From: Streptomyces virginiae | GTDB lineage: Bacteria; Actinomycetota; Actinomycetes; Streptomycetales; Streptomycetaceae | Direction of reading: 5' to 3' | Assembly: GCF_000720455.1 (NCBI RefSeq) | Contig: NZ_JOAK01000027.1 | Span: 15,986-79,985 of the forward strand | Length of the DNA: 64,000 bases | Shown: positions 27,188-35,809 of the stretch, one piece after another | Layout of the letters: the number at the start of each line of letters is the position of its first letter | Numbering within the stretch: position 1 is the first letter of the stretch | Notes under the pieces: generated by a model | The model's database searches: none | Seen by the model: the letters and a program-made list of their open reading frames with translations, nothing else | Told to the model about the DNA's origin: nothing | Made by a program: the position numbers and the translations under genes

Positions 27188-28135
27188 CTACTGGACGGTG
27201 ATCAGCTTGCCGTCGGGGGAGACGGCGTACCAGGTGCCGCCCACGCCCTGCCCGTTGATGTCACCGGGCTTCTTGTCGCCCGAGAAGGTGTAGACGGGCC
27301 AGCAGTCGATGGTCTGCTGCTTCTTGCCGTCCGGGCGGTCCAGGACGAGGTAGTTCTTCTCCGTGATGCCCTTGGCGTTGGCCTTGTCCACCGGGGGCAC
27401 GACCGGCCACTTGGCCACGCAGTCGCCCACGCAGTTGGAGACCATCGGCCACGCGGAGTCCTTCTTGAAGCGGTAGACGGTCATCCCCTTGCCGTCGACG
27501 ATGTGGTCGCCCAGCTTCGGGTCCTTCGCGACGGACAGGCCGTCCGCCGCCTGGGCCGGGGCGGCCCCCGCCGGGGGCGCCTCCGCCGGGGCGGCAGAAG
27601 CGGCGGGGGCGGCCTCGGCCGGGGCCCCCTTGGCCGCCTTCTTGCCGTCCGGGCCGAACGCGAACCACACCCCGCCGACGCCCTGCCCCTTCAGGTCGCC
27701 GGGCTTGGCGTCCTTGTTGAAGCGGTACGCGGGCCAGCCCGCCACCGTCAGCTGCTTCGTGCCGTCGCTGCGCACCACCTCACCGAGGAGGGAGGGGTCC
27801 ATGCCCGCGGCGGCGGTGACGTCACCGGCCGCGACCACCGGCCAGGTCTTCGCGCAGTCCCCCTCGCAGTTCGACTTCGGGGGCTTCGCGGTGTCCTTGT
27901 CGAAGCGGTAGAGCGTCAGGCCCGCGCTGTCGGTGAGGACGGGGCCGAGCTGCTCGGTGGTGGACGCCGCGAGCTGTCCGCCGGGCTGGTTGCCCGGGCC
28001 GCCCGCCGCCGGGGCGGCGGCGCCGGCGGGCTGGGCCGTGTCCGAGGCGCTGTAGTCCGACGGGCCGCAGGCGCTGGCCGCCAGGACGACGGCGACGGCG
28101 GCCGCGGCGAGGGTGGTTGCGCGCTTCATGCCCAT
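27188..28135 (-). CDS. Secreted lipoprotein with two PF03640-type repeats
   Basis: 315 residues. The signal peptide ends in a lipobox (VVLAASAC, Cys at about 22). Two homologous modules follow (about 55-165 and 205-312), each with L/MT(L/V)YRF-KDS/T, a paired-cysteine motif SNC-x-GDC followed by A-K-x-W-P-V-V, and a terminal GQGVGG-W-A/Y-x-PDGK. An Ala/Pro linker joins them. This is the secreted repeat of unknown function typical of actinobacterial lipoproteins. The paired cysteines suggest a disulfide or metal/redox role. GGGAGAG lies before ATG 28135. Confidence 0.88.
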   Translation of the reverse strand: MGMKRATTLAAAAVAVVLAASACGPSDYSASDTAQPAGAAAPAAGGPGNQPGGQLAASTTEQLGPVLTDSAGLTLYRFDKDTAKPPKSNCEGDCAKTWPVVAAGDVTAAAGMDPSLLGEVVRSDGTKQLTVAGWPAYRFNKDAKPGDLKGQGVGGVWFAFGPDGKKAAKGAPAEAAPAASAAPAEAPPAGAAPAQAADGLSVAKDPKLGDHIVDGKGMTVYRFKKDSAWPMVSNCVGDCVAKWPVVPPVDKANAKGITEKNYLVLDRPDGKKQQTIDCWPVYTFSGDKKPGDINGQGVGGTWYAVSPDGKLITVQ

Positions 28136-28251
28136 GTTGATCTCTCCCACATCGTGTCTGTCGTACCGCCGCCCCCAGCGGCGGCAACTGTGCACAGGAC
28201 ACGCCCCGGTGGGCGGGATCTGTTCACCGCGTCCGGTGTGGGCTGTTTCAC

Positions 28252-29349
28252 TCACCCCCCGCCGAACCCGGCGCGCCGCAGGGCCGTGGCCACAGCGAGG
28301 CCGAGCACCTGGTGTCCGGAGTCGTTGGGGTGCAGCCCGTCCGCGAGGTGCTCGGGTCCGAGCAGGTCACGGCCCGGGAGGACGGCCAGCCGGTCGTCTC
28401 CGGCGGCGATCCGGTCCCGGGTGGCGCGCTCCATGGCGTCGCGCAGGGCACCCAGGGTGGCGCCGAGCTTGTTCGGGGTGCGTTCGGCGTCGGGCCGCAG
28501 GACGGGGGAGACCAGCAGCAGGGGGGTCCGCGGGTGCCCCTGGCGGACCAGTTCGAGGAAGGCGCGCGTGGTCTCGTACAGCAGCGGTGCCGAGAAGGGA
28601 ACCCGGGACCAGCAGTTGGTGCCGAAGGCGAGGGTGAGGACGTCCGCGGGCAGGCCCGCGAGCTGTTCGGCGGTGGCCAGTTCGCCGCGCGCGGCGCCCG
28701 CGTAGCCGAGGTTGACGGCGTCCCAGCCGAGGGCCCGGCCGGCGACGGCGGGCCAGCCGTGGGCGGGGCGGGTGGACCACCAGCCCTCGGTGATGGAGTC
28801 GCCGTGCACCACCCAGCGCGGCGCGGGCGGCGCGGGGGAGAGGGCGCCGCCGATCCCGCGCAGGCCGAGTACGAGCGGGGACTGGTTCTCGGGCGGGTGG
28901 ATGGTGAAGGGGCCGTGGAAGGGGCCGTCGCCGGCCCCGAGTTCGATGCGTACGACGGCCTCCGCGGCCGGTTCGGTGAACACCTCGCTGACCACCCCGT
29001 GGCGGTCCCACAGGGCGAAGCCGTGCGCGAGGTCGCGCAGGGCGTCCGTGGGGCCGGGCACGGTGGCCCGGTAGCGGATCTCGACGGCCCGCGCGGTCTC
29101 GGTGGTGAATTCCAACCGGACCCCGATGGGCAGGGTGGCCCGCTCGCCGGTGTCCCAGGGCAGCCGCATGGTGTCCGCCGGGTCGGCGCGCACCGGCCGG
29201 CCCTTGTCCAGCCAGGCGACCCCGCGCAGGAAGGGCTGCGGATCCTGCCAGGTGTCCTGCCCCGCTCCCCGCCGGGTGCCCGGAACCCCGCCCCGGCCCA
29301 CCTCCTGCCAGGGTCCGGGTCTGCCCTCGTCGTGCACCGGTGCGCTCAT
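28252..29349 (-). CDS. SGNH/GDSL-type hydrolase
   Basis: 365 residues. The C-terminal SGNH domain has the nucleophile block WVVHGDSITEGWW, block III AFGTNCWS and the catalytic block DGLHPNDSGHQV. The N-terminal half (about 45-165) is a beta-sandwich-like segment often found ahead of such esterases. No clear signal peptide, so it may be cytosolic. The start ATG 29349 has GGAGGCGAAGG upstream. An ester or acetyl-sugar substrate is likely, but unspecified. Confidence 0.85.
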   Translation of the reverse strand: MSAPVHDEGRPGPWQEVGRGGVPGTRRGAGQDTWQDPQPFLRGVAWLDKGRPVRADPADTMRLPWDTGERATLPIGVRLEFTTETARAVEIRYRATVPGPTDALRDLAHGFALWDRHGVVSEVFTEPAAEAVVRIELGAGDGPFHGPFTIHPPENQSPLVLGLRGIGGALSPAPPAPRWVVHGDSITEGWWSTRPAHGWPAVAGRALGWDAVNLGYAGAARGELATAEQLAGLPADVLTLAFGTNCWSRVPFSAPLLYETTRAFLELVRQGHPRTPLLLVSPVLRPDAERTPNKLGATLGALRDAMERATRDRIAAGDDRLAVLPGRDLLGPEHLADGLHPNDSGHQVLGLAVATALRRAGFGGG

Positions 29350-29569
29350 CCTTCGCCTCCGATCGTCGGACACGGGAACTCCACGCCGACCCCGCCGTCC
29401 ACCCGGGCGCCTGCCCCGTCACCCCGATGCCACCGCGTTCACCCGTACCCCGCGCGGACCCGGTTTCCACCGCCGGGGGCGCACCGCTCCGGTGGCGCGC
29501 CCCCGGAGCCAGGGCGGCACACTGCGGCAGATCTGACGAGGTGTCAAGGAAGGGGGTCTCCGGCGGCCT

Positions 29570-29632
29570 GCGCAGCGATCGATCATCCACACGCAACAAA
29601 CGACTGTCAGTGACCGATCCGCGCAACGATCG
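29570..29632 (+). promoter_or_regulatory. Repeated GCGCAAC-type sites upstream of the amino-acid permease
   Basis: GCGCAGCGATCG (29570-29581), ACGCAACAAACG (29591-29602) and GCGCAACGATCG (29621-29632) lie 205-270 nt before the permease start. Near-identical sequences recur upstream of the amidase gene at 32318-32395. They are candidate operators of the Lrp/AsnC protein encoded at 31340. The rest of the 489-nt gap shows nothing else I can name. Confidence 0.45.
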
Positions 29633-29838
29633 TGCGCCAATGTGCAAGGATGGTCCATTACGGGCGGTATCACTCAGCTCGTAGGCTCACTCGCTGTACG
29701 TGGAGTGGCGCGGATCGCCTGCTCGGCGGTCCCCCATGCCAGGCCCTTCCCCCCGTGGGGCCCTGTCCTGCTCCGGACCGTCGCGGTCGACGCCTCATCC
29801 CCGACCTCTGTCGATCCGCAGTGACAAGGAGTCCCCTC

Positions 29839-31329
29839 GTGCTCGACCACGGCCAGGCGCCACCGCTCGCTTCCGAGCCCCGCAGGCCCGCCAACCCGCT
29901 GCTCCGCCGCAAGCCGGTCGAGCAGCTGGTCGCCGAAGGCGGCCAGGGTGAGGGCGGCGCGCTCAAGCGTTCGCTCACCATGTGGCAGCTGACCATGATC
30001 AGCATCGGTGCGACCCTGGGCACCGGCATCTTCGTCGTCCTCGGCGAAGCCACCCCGGTCGCCGGCCCGGCCGTCTTCATCGCCTTCATCGTCGCGGGCC
30101 TGACCGCGCTGTTCTCGGCGCTCTCCTACGCCGAGCTGGCGGGCTCCATCCCGGTCTCGGGCTCCTCGTACTCCTACGCCTACGCCACCATGGGCGAGCT
30201 CATAGCCTGGGTCTGCGGCTGGTGCCTGGTCCTGGAGTACGGCGTCTCGGTCGCGGCCGTCGCCGTCGGCTGGGGCCAGTACCTCAACGAGCTGCTCGAC
30301 GGCACGCTCGGCTTCACCATCCCCGAGGGCTTCTCCGCCCCGCTGGGCGAGGGCGGCTACATCAACCTCCCCGCCCTCGTCGTGGTGCTCCTGTGCATGG
30401 TCTTCCTGCTCCGCGGGGCCCGCGAGAGCGCCCGGATCAACACGATCATGGTCGCCGTCAAGATGGTCACGCTGGCGCTCTTCATCGTCATCGGCTTCAT
30501 GGGCATCAAGGCCGGCAACTACACCCCGCTGGCCCCGCTCGGCATCACCGCCATCAGCACCGCCGCCTCCATGCTCTTCTTCTCGTACATCGGCTTCGAC
30601 GCGGCCTCCACCGCCGGTGAGGAAGCCAAGAACCCGAAGAAGGACCTGCCCCGCGCGATCATGCTCTCGCTGGTGATCGTCACCGCGATCTACTGCCTCG
30701 TCGCCCTGGTCGCCGTCGGCGCCATGCCGTGGCAGGAGTTCGAGGGCAGCGAGGCCGCCCTGGCCCAGATCATGGAGAACGTCACCGGCCACTCCTTCTG
30801 GAGCGTCATCCTGGCCGCCGGCGCGGTCGTCGCCATCGCCAGCGTCGTCTTCGCCGTGCTCTACGGCCAGACCCGCATCCTCTTCGCCATGTCCCGCGAC
30901 GGCCTGATGCCCAAGGCCTTCGCCAAGGTCGACGAGAAGACCGGCACCCCGAAGATCAACACGATCATCGTCTGCCTCTTCTGCGGACTGCTCGCCGCGT
31001 TCATCCCGCTGGGTGAGCTGGCCAACGCCACCAGCATCGGCACGCTCTTCGCCTTCGGCCTGGTCAACGTGGCCGTCGTCATCCTGCGCTACACCCGCCC
31101 CGAGATGAACCGCACCTTCAGGGTCGCCCTCTTCCCGGTCACCCCGATCCTGGGCTTCCTCTTCTGCGCGTACCTCATGATCGAGCTGCCGATGGCCACG
31201 TGGCTGTGCTTCGGTGGCTGGATGGCGGTCGGGCTCGTGATCTACTTCTTCTACGGCATGCGCCGCTCCAGCCTGGCCACTGTGGCCGACGTGGCCGCTC
31301 CGGCCGCGGAGGTCGCTGAACAGAAGTGA
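29839..31329 (+). CDS. APC-family amino-acid permease (cationic amino-acid transporter type)
   Basis: 496 residues, about 12-13 hydrophobic helices. MWQLTMISIGATLGTGIFV is the APC TM1 signature and FFSYIGFDAASTAGEEAKNP the TM6/loop motif typical of CAT/YfnA-like transporters for cationic or branched amino acids. GTG 29839 has AAGGAG 7 nt upstream. It is followed after 10 nt by an Lrp/AsnC regulator and shares sequence motifs with the amidase promoter, so import of the monooxygenase substrate (lysine or arginine) is inferred. Confidence 0.88.
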   Translation: MLDHGQAPPLASEPRRPANPLLRRKPVEQLVAEGGQGEGGALKRSLTMWQLTMISIGATLGTGIFVVLGEATPVAGPAVFIAFIVAGLTALFSALSYAELAGSIPVSGSSYSYAYATMGELIAWVCGWCLVLEYGVSVAAVAVGWGQYLNELLDGTLGFTIPEGFSAPLGEGGYINLPALVVVLLCMVFLLRGARESARINTIMVAVKMVTLALFIVIGFMGIKAGNYTPLAPLGITAISTAASMLFFSYIGFDAASTAGEEAKNPKKDLPRAIMLSLVIVTAIYCLVALVAVGAMPWQEFEGSEAALAQIMENVTGHSFWSVILAAGAVVAIASVVFAVLYGQTRILFAMSRDGLMPKAFAKVDEKTGTPKINTIIVCLFCGLLAAFIPLGELANATSIGTLFAFGLVNVAVVILRYTRPEMNRTFRVALFPVTPILGFLFCAYLMIELPMATWLCFGGWMAVGLVIYFFYGMRRSSLATVADVAAPAAEVAEQK

Positions 31330-31339
31330 TTCACCCCCC

Positions 31340-31795
31340 GTGCGACTGAACGATCTCGACGAACGCATCGTGCACGCCCTCGCCGAGGACGCCCGCCGCT
31401 CCTACGCGGACATCGGCTCCGAGGTCGGGCTCTCCGCGCCCGCCGTCAAGCGGCGCGTGGACCGGCTGCGCGCCGAAGGCGCCATCACCGGCTTCACCGT
31501 CCGCGTCGACCCCGCCGCCATGGGCTGGGAGACCGAGGGCTTCATCGAGATCTACTGTCGCCACAACACCTCGCCGGACGACATCCGGCGAGGACTGGAG
31601 CGATACCCCGAGGTGGTGTCCGCGTCGACCGTCACCGGCGACGCGGACGCCCTCGTCCAGATCTTCGCCTCCGACATGCGCCACTTCGAGCGGGTCCTGG
31701 AGCGCATCGCGGGCGAGCCCTTCGTCGAACGCACGAAGTCCGTCCTCGTCCTGTCCCCGCTCCTGCGCCGCTTCACCTCGGGCGCCCCGGCGTAA
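31340..31795 (+). CDS. Lrp/AsnC-family transcriptional regulator
   Basis: 151 residues. The N-terminal winged helix-turn-helix (LDERIVHALAEDARRSYADI, GLSAPAVKRRVDRLRAEGAI) is followed by the RAM/AsnC ligand-binding domain (YPEVVSASTVTGDADALVQIFA). GTG 31340 begins 10 nt after the permease stop. Family members are octameric, amino-acid-responsive regulators, usually acting on adjacent catabolic or transport genes; permease and DavA/DavB genes are the obvious targets. Confidence 0.92.
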   Translation: MRLNDLDERIVHALAEDARRSYADIGSEVGLSAPAVKRRVDRLRAEGAITGFTVRVDPAAMGWETEGFIEIYCRHNTSPDDIRRGLERYPEVVSASTVTGDADALVQIFASDMRHFERVLERIAGEPFVERTKSVLVLSPLLRRFTSGAPA

Positions 31796-31799
31796 GGCC

Positions 31800-31822
31800 G
31801 CGCCCGCCCCGCACCCGGGCGC
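31800..31822. terminator. Weak hairpin between convergent Lrp and DUF1059 genes
   Basis: 7-bp stem GCGCCCG/CGGGCGC with a 9-nt loop, a few bases after the lrp stop and before the end of the convergent DUF1059 gene. Confidence 0.35.
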
Positions 31823-31864
31823 ACTGCCGGCCCCGCACCCCGGTGAGCCCGCGCCACGACGGCT

Positions 31865-32056
31865 TCAGGCGTGCTGCGGCGCCTCGTCCTTCAGCAGGCC
31901 GCGCAGGGACGTCCGGAACTCCGGAGTGTCCTCGTGGCCGTGCACGGCCACGGCGTGCTGGGCGGCCGCAGCAATGACCTCTTCCTCCTCGCCCGAGATC
32001 GCGAGCGTGCAGTTCATCTCGCTCGGGTAGTCCCTGCAGTCCATGACCTTGCGCAT
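31865..32056 (-). CDS. DUF1059 small protein
   Basis: 63 residues beginning MRKVMDCRDYPSEMNCTLAI, the conserved DUF1059 start with CRD and the later Cys, then a helical half (EEEEVIAAAAQHAVAVHG). The function is unknown. ATG 32056 is selected by GGGAGG 6-11 nt upstream. It is transcribed opposite to the amino-acid catabolic genes on either side. Confidence 0.85.
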   Translation of the reverse strand: MRKVMDCRDYPSEMNCTLAISGEEEEVIAAAAQHAVAVHGHEDTPEFRTSLRGLLKDEAPQHA

Positions 32057-32317
32057 GACGAACCTCCCGGAACGGTGTCCGCCGGTGCTGACGCCGGACG
32101 GTGCACCCTCCACGATCCTCTTCCCGGGGTCGCGGCGAAACCCGGGCCGGACCCCGGTGTACGGTCACCTGGGACCCCGGCCGCCGGCACCGCGCCGAAA
32201 CCCTCCGCGCAGCATTCGGCCACCGGGCCCGACGGCCCCGCCGACACCGCCCCACCTGCGGCTTCGCCGCCCCCCGGCCGCGCCGGACCGCCGACGGACC
32301 GCCCTCCCCGGCGCGTC

Positions 32318-32395
32318 GCGCAACGAATCGCCGCCAGAGCCCCGTAACGCGCAACGAATCGCACACCAGCGCGCAACATCGGCGCCTTGTTGCGC
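32318..32395 (+). promoter_or_regulatory. GCGCAAC repeat cluster upstream of the DavA-type amidase
   Basis: Two identical copies of GCGCAACGAATCG (32318-32330 and 32349-32361) are followed by an inverted pair GCGCAAC (32371-32377) and GTTGCGC (32389-32395). A possible -10 (TATAGG, 32418-32423) lies downstream. The same motif precedes the permease. This accounts for most of the 402-nt gap; nothing else in it looks coding. Confidence 0.55.
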
Positions 32396-32458
32396 CGGGA
32401 GGGCGAAACGTACCGTCTATAGGACCGCACCCACCCCTCCTGCCACAGAGGTACGCCC

Positions 32459-33259
32459 ATGCCCCCGCTGCGCACCGCCCTCCTCCAGAGCTCCGGAGTC
32501 CTCGGCGACGTCGCCGAGAACCTCAAGGCTCTCGACGAGGCCGCCGAGCGCGCCGCACGGGCGGGGGCCGGGCTGCTGGTCACCTCCGAGATGTTCCTGA
32601 CCGGCTACGCGCTCGACCTCGACGCCGTCCCCGGACTCGCCGAGACCCACGACGGCGACTCCGCCCGGGCCATCGGCGAGATCGCCCGGCGCCACGGACT
32701 CGCGGTCCTCTACGGCTACCCCGAGCGCGACGGCGAGACGGTCTACAACTCCGCCCAGCTCATCGGCCCCGACGGCGCCCGTCTCGCGAACTACCGCAAG
32801 ACCCACCTCTTCGGCTGCTTCGAGCAGGACGCCTTCACCCCCGGCGACACCCCCGTCGTCCAGGCCGAACTCGGCGGCCTCCGCATCGGCATCATGATCT
32901 GCTACGACGTGGAGTTCCCCGAGAACGTCCGCGCCCACGCGCTCGCCGGCACCGACCTCCTCCTGGTGCCGACCGCCCAGATGCACCCCTTCCAGTTCGT
33001 CGCCGAGCACCTCGTCCCCGTCCGGGCCTTCGAGAACCAGATGTACGTCGCGTACGTCAACCGCACCGGACCCGAGGGCGAGTTCGATTTCGTCGGCCTC
33101 AGCTGCCTGGCGAGCCCCGACGGCACCACCCGCACCCGCGCCGGCCGCGGCGAGGAAATGGTGCTCGGCGAGGTCGACCCCGAGCTGCTCAGCGCCTCGC
33201 GCGAGAACAACCCCTACCTGCGCGACCGCCGGCCCGGGCTCTACGCCTCGCTCGTCTGA
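32459..33259 (+). CDS. DavA-type amidase (carbon-nitrogen hydrolase family)
   Basis: 266-residue nitrilase-superfamily amidase. The catalytic triad is visible: Glu44 in TSEMFLTGY, Lys114 in YRKTHLFG and Cys148 in ICYDVEFPEN. Overall it resembles DavA, which hydrolyses 5-aminovaleramide to 5-aminovalerate, and similar enzymes acting on 4-guanidinobutyramide. It lies 65 nt upstream of a DavB-like monooxygenase, which would produce exactly such an omega-substituted amide. The ribosome site is weak (AGAGGTACGCCC). Confidence 0.87.
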   Translation: MPPLRTALLQSSGVLGDVAENLKALDEAAERAARAGAGLLVTSEMFLTGYALDLDAVPGLAETHDGDSARAIGEIARRHGLAVLYGYPERDGETVYNSAQLIGPDGARLANYRKTHLFGCFEQDAFTPGDTPVVQAELGGLRIGIMICYDVEFPENVRAHALAGTDLLLVPTAQMHPFQFVAEHLVPVRAFENQMYVAYVNRTGPEGEFDFVGLSCLASPDGTTRTRAGRGEEMVLGEVDPELLSASRENNPYLRDRRPGLYASLV

Positions 33260-33324
33260 CCCGCACCAGCCCCCCGCCCCCACCGCTCCACCCCCCGAGC
33301 CCTGCCCGCAAGGAGTCGTACCCC

Positions 33325-35022
33325 ATGACGTCCACGGTGCCCACCACCGCCGTCCCGCACAGCGACGGACAGCCGCCGATCACCATGTTCGGTCCGGACT
33401 TCCCGTACGCCTACGACGACTTCCTCGCCCACCCGGCGGGCCTCGGCCAGATACCCGCGACCGAGCTCGGCACCGAGGTCGCCGTCATCGGCGGCGGACT
33501 CTCCGGCATCATCTCGGCCTACGAGCTCATGAAGATGGGCCTCAAGCCCGTCGTCTACGAGGCCGACCAGATCGGCGGCCGCCTGCGCACCGTCGGCTTC
33601 GAGGGCGCCGAGACCGAGGGCCTCACCGCCGAGATGGGCGCCATGCGCTTCCCGCCCTCCTCCACGGCCCTGCAGCACTACATCGACCTCGTCGGCCTGG
33701 TCACCGAGCCCTTCCCGAACCCGCTCGCCGAGTCCACCCCCTCCACGGTCGTCGACCTCAAGGGCGAGACGCACTACGCCGAGACGATCGCCGACCTCCC
33801 GCAGATCTACCGCGACGTCGCCGAGGCCTGGAACGCCTGCCTCGACGAGGGCGCCGACTTCTCCGACATGAACACCGCGATGCGCGAGCGGGACGTCCCG
33901 CGCATCCGGGAGATCTGGGCCAAGCTCGTCGAGAAGCTCGACGACGAGACCTTCTACGGCTTCCTCTGCAAGTCGGAGGCCTTCAAGTCCTTCCGCAAGC
34001 GCGAGATCTTCGGCCAGGTCGGCTTCGGCACCGGCGGCTGGGACACCGACTTCCCGAACTCCATCCTGGAGATCCTGCGCGTCGTCTACACCGAGGCCGA
34101 CGACCACCACCGCGGCATCGTCGGCGGCTCCCAGCAGCTGCCGCTGCGCCTGTGGGAGCGCGAGCCCGAGAAGATCGTCCACTGGGCCCAGGGCACCTCC
34201 CTGTCCTCCCTCCACGACGGCGCCCCGCGCCCCGCCGTGACCCGCCTGCACCGCACCGCCGGCAACCGCATCACCGTCACCGACTCCTCCGGCGACATCC
34301 GCACGTACCGCGCCGCGATCTTCACGGCGCAGTCCTGGATGCTCCTGTCGAAGATCGAGTGCGACGACACGCTGTTCCCGATCGACCACTGGACGGCGAT
34401 CGAGCGCACCCACTACATGGAGTCGTCCAAGCTTTTCGTCCCCGTCGACCGGCCGTTCTGGCTGGACAAGGACGAGGAGACCGGCCGCGACGTCATGTCG
34501 ATGACGCTGACCGACCGCATGACCCGCGGCACCTACCTGCTGGACAACGGCCCGGACAAGCCCGCCGTCATCTGCCTCTCGTACACCTGGTGCGACGACA
34601 GCCTCAAGTGGCTGCCGCTGTCCGCGAACGAGCGGATGGAGGTCATGCTGAAGTCCCTCGGCGAGATCTACCCCAAGGTCGACATCCGCCGCCACATCAT
34701 CGGCAACCCGGTCACCGTCTCCTGGGAGGACGAGCCCTACTTCATGGGCGCGTTCAAGGCCAACCTCCCCGGCCACTACCGCTACCAGCGCCGCCTGTTC
34801 ACCCACTTCATGCAGGACCGCCTCCCCGAGGACAAGCGCGGCATCTTCCTCGCGGGCGACGACATCTCCTGGACGGCCGGCTGGGCCGAGGGCGCGGTCC
34901 AGACCGCCCTCAACGCCGTCTGGGGCGTCATGCACCACCTCGGTGGCTCCACCGACTCCACCAACCCCGGCCCGGGCGACGTCTACGACGAGATCGCCCC
35001 GGTCGAACTCCCGGAGGACTGA
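33325..35022 (+). CDS. DavB-like L-amino-acid 2-monooxygenase (lysine or arginine), flavin amine oxidase family
   Basis: 565 residues, the length of Pseudomonas lysine 2-monooxygenase, which it resembles from end to end (ITMFGPDFPYAYDD, HPAGLG, NPGPGDV near the end). The FAD-binding motif is VAVIGGGLSGIISAYEL with IGGRLRT, and the C-terminal FAD motif is IFLAGDDISWTAGWAEGAVQ. The reaction would be oxidative decarboxylation of L-lysine to 5-aminovaleramide, or of L-arginine to 4-guanidinobutyramide, the route classically described in Streptomyces griseus. Sequence inspection does not decide between them. AAGGAG lies upstream of ATG 33325. Confidence 0.85.
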   Translation: MTSTVPTTAVPHSDGQPPITMFGPDFPYAYDDFLAHPAGLGQIPATELGTEVAVIGGGLSGIISAYELMKMGLKPVVYEADQIGGRLRTVGFEGAETEGLTAEMGAMRFPPSSTALQHYIDLVGLVTEPFPNPLAESTPSTVVDLKGETHYAETIADLPQIYRDVAEAWNACLDEGADFSDMNTAMRERDVPRIREIWAKLVEKLDDETFYGFLCKSEAFKSFRKREIFGQVGFGTGGWDTDFPNSILEILRVVYTEADDHHRGIVGGSQQLPLRLWEREPEKIVHWAQGTSLSSLHDGAPRPAVTRLHRTAGNRITVTDSSGDIRTYRAAIFTAQSWMLLSKIECDDTLFPIDHWTAIERTHYMESSKLFVPVDRPFWLDKDEETGRDVMSMTLTDRMTRGTYLLDNGPDKPAVICLSYTWCDDSLKWLPLSANERMEVMLKSLGEIYPKVDIRRHIIGNPVTVSWEDEPYFMGAFKANLPGHYRYQRRLFTHFMQDRLPEDKRGIFLAGDDISWTAGWAEGAVQTALNAVWGVMHHLGGSTDSTNPGPGDVYDEIAPVELPED

Positions 35023-35054
35023 CCCTCCCGGCCCTCCGACAGGGCCCCATGATC

Positions 35055-35099
35055 ACGGGCCGCCGCCCCGCGCCGTCAGCACGCGGGCCGGCGGCCCGT
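35055..35099 (+). terminator. Terminator after the DavB-like gene
   Basis: 18-bp stem with a single mismatch (arms 35055-35072 starting ACGGGCCGCCG, and 35082-35099), 9-nt loop, followed by TTCT. Confidence 0.85.
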
Positions 35100-35139
35100 T
35101 CTCATGCCCGCATCCGCGAACCGCGGGCGGCCGGCCCGC

Positions 35140-35718
35140 TCAGCACTGCCACAGCAGCGTCGCCGCCCCGCACCCGCCGCACACGTGGGCGTACGCCCGC
35201 CCCGAGCCGAAGTTCATGGCCGTGACCGGGTCCGGCCCTTCCCGCAGGCCCACCGCGAACCCCATCGGCCGGGCGCAGGCAGGGCAGTCGGGGGTCTCGT
35301 CGTACTGCAGCCAGTCGGGCTCGCCGCCGAGCGAGCCCAGCACCGCCCGCCCCTCGGGCGCGGCCGCCGAGGACACGTCCGCCGCGGACACGGCCGCCCG
35401 TACGGCGCCCAGCCCCAGCACCTGCGGATCCGCACCGCGCGGCACCGGTACGGGCACCAGGCCCCCGGCGGGCAGCAGCAGGGCCAGGTTCCCGCCCGCG
35501 GAGGGGCTCCACTGCTCGCACCGTCCCGGCCGGTGCGCACACATGAACAGGGCCAGCACACCAGCGTCGAGCACGATCTGGGCGAGGAACTGCAGCGGGC
35601 CCGCGCACGCGCGGCAGACGGGCCAGAGCGTTCCGGCGGGGCCCAGCGGCACGCCACCGGTCCGGCTGACCGGGGCGTCCGGGGCCACCGGTCCGCCGTC
35701 GAGGAGAAGTGTCGTCAT
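35140..35718 (-). CDS. DUF1963-like cysteine-rich conserved protein
   Basis: 192 residues with two CxxC-like pairs: CRACAGPLQFLAQIVLD near residue 35 and CPACARPMGFAVGL near 145, plus FMCAHRPGRCEQW and a terminal CGGCGAATLLWQC. The pattern RTGGVPLGPAG...WPVC and GGEPDWLQYDE recalls YwqG/DUF1963-type proteins. Zinc binding is likely; the function is unknown. The ATG at 35718 has no strong ribosome site (GGTTCCGGCC). Confidence 0.65.
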   Translation of the reverse strand: MTTLLLDGGPVAPDAPVSRTGGVPLGPAGTLWPVCRACAGPLQFLAQIVLDAGVLALFMCAHRPGRCEQWSPSAGGNLALLLPAGGLVPVPVPRGADPQVLGLGAVRAAVSAADVSSAAAPEGRAVLGSLGGEPDWLQYDETPDCPACARPMGFAVGLREGPDPVTAMNFGSGRAYAHVCGGCGAATLLWQC

Positions 35719-35809
35719 GGCCGGAACCTATCCGCCGGCCCTGACAGCGGCCCCGGCAGCGGCCCGGGCAGCCGCCCCGGCAGCGGTCCCGGCCGGCCCG
35801 TACGGCGCC

